DNA of 7,586 nt from CAYLLN01 sp036496265 (lineage in GTDB: Bacteria > Planctomycetota > Planctomycetia > Pirellulales > Pirellulaceae): positions 1-7,586 of the forward strand of contig DASXLL010000066.1 in the NCBI GenBank assembly GCA_036496265.1, written 5' to 3'. The position numbers and the translations under genes were made by a program. Below the pieces are notes generated by a model. It had not been told where the DNA came from, did no database searches, and saw nothing but the letters and a program-made list of their open reading frames with translations. Positions 5,160 through 7,586 of the stretch are shown here, piece after piece. The number at the start of each line of letters is the position of its first letter. Position 1 is the stretch's first letter.

Positions 5160-7049
5160 ATGTCTTCCAGCGACTACCAGTACGATGTTTTAGTCATTGG
5201 GGCGGGACATGCCGGCGTGGAAGCGGCGATGGCGGCGGCGCGGATGGGGGCGAAGACGGCGCTGCTGACGACGAATTGCGATACGGTTGCGCAGATGAGC
5301 TGCAATCCGGCGATCGGCGGCATTGCGAAAGGGCAGATTGTGCGGGAGATCGACGCCCTCGGCGGTGTGATGGGCCGGGCGATCGATGCAACGGGAATTC
5401 AGTTTCGCTTGCTCAATCGCCGCAAAGGCCCGGCGATGCACAGCCCGCGGGCGCAGGCGGATAAGAAGGGATATCAGTTCGAAGTGAAGCGAATGGTGGA
5501 GGAGCAAGCGGGGCTGACGTTGAGGCAGGAGGTGGTGGAGGATTTGGTTGTTGAAACGGAACAGGTTTCAAGTTCCAGGTTTCAAGTTTCAAGTTCAGAT
5601 GCCGACGACCCGAAGCCGGAAGCTCGGATCGTTGGCGTTCGCGCTCGTGGCGGAGTGGAGTACCGCGCGGCGGCGGTGATTTTGACGACGGGGACTTTTT
5701 TGTCGGCGGTGATGCACACGGGGGAAGTGAAAACGCCAGGGGGGCGTGCTGGGGAAGGAACGACGACGGGGATTAGCGGGGCGCTCAATCGGCTGGGATT
5801 TCGCGTCGAGCGATTTAAGACGGGGACGCCGTGCAGGCTGAATGGACGGACAATTGATTATTCGCAGTGTGAGTTGCAGCCGGGGGACGATGATCCGGAG
5901 CCGTTTTCGTTTTTGACGGATGATGCAGGACGGCGGCGGATCGCGGCGAATCAAATTCCGTGTTGGATCACGCATACGAATGGCGCCGTGCATGCGCTGA
6001 TTCGGGGGAATTTGCATCGGGCGCCAATGTATAGCGGGCAGATTCAGTCGCGAGGACCGCGGTATTGCCCGTCGATCGAGGACAAGGTTGTGCGGTTTGC
6101 CGACAAGGAAGGTCACCAGCTTTTTCTGGAGCCGGAGGGGCGCAATACGCATGAAGTTTATGTCAACGGAATCTCGACGAGTCTGCCGCGGGATGTGCAG
6201 GACGCGATGCTGCGGCTGATTCCTGGTTTGCAAAATGCGCAGATCATGCGGTACGGGTATGCAGTGGAATACGATTATTGTCCGCCGGATCAGCTTTGGC
6301 CGTGGCTGGAAACGAAGAATGTTGCGGGGCTTTATTTCGCCGGGCAGATTAATGGGACGACGGGTTACGAAGAGGCGGGGGCGCAGGGGTTGATTGCCGG
6401 CGCAAACGCGGCTTTGAAGTTGCAAAGCCGTGAGCCGCTGGTTTTGGACCGGGCTGATGGTTACATCGGGGTGCTGATCGATGATTTGGTGACGTGCGGC
6501 GTGGATGAGCCGTATCGGATGTTTACGAGTCGGGCGGAATTTCGGCTGCTTTTGCGGCATGACAACGCGGATCGGCGGTTGACGCCGATGGGGCGCGAGG
6601 TTGGCTTGGTAGATGAATCACGCTGGCAGCGATTGGAGGCCAAGCAGGCGGAAATTGCGGCGGCGATTGAATTATTGAAGGAAACGCGAGTTGAAGGCGT
6701 GACGCTGGAGCAACTGTTGCGGCGGCCGGAGACGGAGTGGGCCGAAGTGGTTGCGCGTGAGCCGCGGCTGGCCGAAATTTCTCGCGAGTCGGCAGTGCAG
6801 GTTGTTTTTGACCTCAAGTATGAGGGCTACGTCGCACGGCAAGAGCAGCAGGTGGCGCGGCAGCGACGGCTGGCGGATAAACGGATTCCCGAGCGGTTTG
6901 ATTATGCCCGGATTCGGCATCTGAGGTTTGAGGCGCGTGAGAAACTGACGCGCGTGCGGCCGGTGACGTTGGCGCAGGCCAGCCGGATCAGCGGGATTAC
7001 GCCGGCGGATGTGGCGCTGGTGATGGCGCATTTGGAGGGGCGGGCGTAG
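5160..7049 (+). CDS. mnmG: tRNA uridine-5-carboxymethylaminomethyl(34) synthesis enzyme MnmG
   Basis: A complete 629-residue MnmG (GidA). With MnmE it installs carboxymethylaminomethyl or aminomethyl groups on U34 of tRNAs, using FAD, NADH, methylene-THF and GTP (hydrolysed by MnmE), in the cytosol. Visible features are the FAD Rossmann motif GAGHAG (14-19), MSCNPAIGG with C48 (E. coli C47), KGPAMHSPRAQAD, the family signature GPRYCPSIEDKVVRF (299-313) with catalytic C303 (E. coli C277), FAGQINGTTGYEE (393-405), TSRAEFRLLLRHDNADRRLT, and the C-terminal helical MnmE-binding part KYEGYVARQ (553-561) to SRISGITPADVALVMAHL. Residues 135-155 are an insertion absent from E. coli MnmG, encoded by heptamer-repeat DNA (see 5562-5624). 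Total length equals E. coli only because a later segment, between the NADRRLT region and LLRRPE, is shorter. The start fits the family N-terminus, though its Shine-Dalgarno is weak. mnmE and rsmG are not adjacent. Codons are G-ending. Confidence 0.97.
   Translation: MSSSDYQYDVLVIGAGHAGVEAAMAAARMGAKTALLTTNCDTVAQMSCNPAIGGIAKGQIVREIDALGGVMGRAIDATGIQFRLLNRRKGPAMHSPRAQADKKGYQFEVKRMVEEQAGLTLRQEVVEDLVVETEQVSSSRFQVSSSDADDPKPEARIVGVRARGGVEYRAAAVILTTGTFLSAVMHTGEVKTPGGRAGEGTTTGISGALNRLGFRVERFKTGTPCRLNGRTIDYSQCELQPGDDDPEPFSFLTDDAGRRRIAANQIPCWITHTNGAVHALIRGNLHRAPMYSGQIQSRGPRYCPSIEDKVVRFADKEGHQLFLEPEGRNTHEVYVNGISTSLPRDVQDAMLRLIPGLQNAQIMRYGYAVEYDYCPPDQLWPWLETKNVAGLYFAGQINGTTGYEEAGAQGLIAGANAALKLQSREPLVLDRADGYIGVLIDDLVTCGVDEPYRMFTSRAEFRLLLRHDNADRRLTPMGREVGLVDESRWQRLEAKQAEIAAAIELLKETRVEGVTLEQLLRRPETEWAEVVAREPRLAEISRESAVQVVFDLKYEGYVARQEQQVARQRRLADKRIPERFDYARIRHLRFEAREKLTRVRPVTLAQASRISGITPADVALVMAHLEGRA
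5562..5624 (+). repeat. Heptamer tandem repeats inserted in frame in mnmG
   Basis: Five 7-bp units of GTTTCAA type occupy 5565-5599 (GTTTCAA, GTTCCAG, GTTTCAA, GTTTCAA, GTTCAGA). Three looser units of AGCCCGA type follow at 5607-5627 (GACCCGA, AGCCGGA, AGCTCGG). The inserted protein segment relative to E. coli MnmG is exactly Q135 to A155, 63 nt or nine heptamers, so the frame is kept. Because 21 nt is three heptamers and seven codons, the peptide repeats QVSSS every seven residues (135-139, 142-146). Confidence 0.75.
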
Positions 7050-7124
7050 CAATCTAAGGGTCGGCGGGAGCCTTGCCCTCCCAATTGCAATCTGAGGCTC
7101 GGCGGGAGCGTCGCCCTCCCAAGT
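7049..7124. repeat. Tandem pair of a 38-bp hairpin repeat between mnmG and the next gene
   Basis: Copies at 7049-7086 and 7087-7124 match at 33 of 38 positions. Each begins GCAATCT and contains GGCGGGAGC then GCCCTCCCAA. Each can form a GGGAG / CTCCC stem with a 7-base loop. The pair fills the spacer between two convergent genes and overlaps the last base of the mnmG stop and the first base of the facing stop. It may serve as a shared terminator, but there is no T-run. GGCGGGAGC/GCCCTCCC is familiar to me as a dispersed planctomycete repeat. Confidence 0.75.
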
Positions 7125-7586
7125 CATTTGGCTAACGCCGCTCGTTCCATTTGTTCGGCGTCGGCGCGAGCTGGGGGATGGAAGGCGAGGATGAGAAGGA
7201 TCGCGGCGAAAACGGCGGTTAGGGAGGGTAGCAAGAAGAGTCGTTGGAAATCGACGTCGGAAGCTTGGACGCTCGGTGATTGGTTTGCTGAGTCACTGGA
7301 GTCGGCCGGAATTTCTAAATTGGGAGCCGCCAGCGTGAAGTTGCGGGTGCCGGCGAGCCAGTATTTTCGCTGCGCTTCCAGCGAGACTGAGTATGTGCCT
7401 GGCTTGGGCGGGCCGAGCGTCAGCTCGAAGCGGTTCTCGCCGTCCAAGGCGACCTGTCGTTCGTAGGCGTCTTTATCGGGCTCCTTGACCGTCAGTTTTT
7501 CGATCCGGTCTTTGCCGCGTGGATTGTTGACTTTGCCTTTGATTAGAACTTCGTTCCCGGAGACCGACTTCACGACTGCGGCGGAA
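7124..7586 (-). CDS. Unrecognised membrane-anchored protein, C-terminal 153 residues (5' end outside window)
   Basis: The frame is open to the window edge, so this is the 3' part of a longer gene; an internal GTG at 7573 is not taken as the start. The visible part begins with a strand-rich segment (VSGNEVLIKGKV, FELTLGPPKPGTYSVSLEAQ, WLAGTRNFTL) that reads like an immunoglobulin- or transthyretin-like beta-sandwich, about 85 residues. A Ser/Asp/Ala-rich linker of about 25 residues follows, then one hydrophobic helix (LFLLPSLTAVFAAILLILAF), then a short tail with Arg, Glu and Lys. This suggests an extracytoplasmic domain with one C-terminal membrane anchor. I do not recognise the family and assign no function. 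It converges on mnmG with only the repeat pair between them. Stop is TGA at 7126-7124. Confidence 0.75.
   Translation of the reverse strand, partial: SAAVVKSVSGNEVLIKGKVNNPRGKDRIEKLTVKEPDKDAYERQVALDGENRFELTLGPPKPGTYSVSLEAQRKYWLAGTRNFTLAAPNLEIPADSSDSANQSPSVQASDVDFQRLFLLPSLTAVFAAILLILAFHPPARADAEQMERAALAK

Noticed and set aside
5595..6560. A 321-codon minus-strand open frame inside mnmG
   Set aside because: It is antisense to the conserved core of mnmG, with an Arg/Pro-rich, featureless product.
1..7586. tRNA, rRNA, CRISPR array, riboswitch, phage or defence genes
   Set aside because: I looked for cloverleaf-like sequences, regularly spaced repeats, known regulatory RNA cores and typical defence motifs on both strands and saw none. 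The repeats present are palindromic or 7-bp tandem and have no CRISPR-like spacers.

Overview
The window looks like accessory-poor chromosome from a planctomycete, probably Pirellulales-like. This rests on three things: a TolC-type outer-membrane protein with the long lineage-style architecture and a '(H)PLLRG..' segment, spacers packed with short palindromic repeats of a kind I associate with that phylum, and high GC. The assignment is inferred from sequence style, not from a database match.

Layout. Positions 1-52 (minus) hold the first 17 codons of an IS5-type transposase, and its insertion sequence probably ends near 140. Positions 141-549 carry no gene but have three palindromes in a row. 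SDR1 (550-1335, plus) is a gluconate-5-dehydrogenase-like short-chain dehydrogenase/reductase. It converges on a large TolC-family outer-membrane lipoprotein (1479-3962, minus), and the spacer between them holds two hairpins and a heptamer tandem. Upstream of tolC, 3963-4338 has no gene and several hairpins. SDR2 (4339-5106, minus) resembles type-2 3-hydroxyacyl-CoA dehydrogenase (HSD17B10 type). It is divergent, with a 53-bp gap, from mnmG (5160-7049, plus), the FAD subunit of the tRNA wobble-uridine modification enzyme. mnmG converges on the C-terminal part of an unrecognised membrane-anchored protein (7124-7586, minus, cut by the window edge). The spacer between those two is a tandem pair of a 38-bp hairpin repeat.

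The genes do not form one pathway: they are a tRNA-modification housekeeping gene, two unrelated dehydrogenases and one export/efflux component. I found no defence system, biosynthetic cluster, CRISPR array or structural RNA.

The most interesting theme is repeat DNA inside functional sequence. Short tandem repeats with a 7-bp period occur at three places, in two spacers and inside the mnmG reading frame. In mnmG they make a 21-residue in-frame insertion relative to E. coli MnmG. In the SDR2 leader one heptamer unit supplies the Shine-Dalgarno sequence. A separate palindromic repeat appears to encode about 20 residues near the C-terminus of the TolC protein. The plus strand is G-rich throughout: plus-strand genes favour G-ending codons and minus-strand genes C-ending codons, which suggests replication-strand skew.
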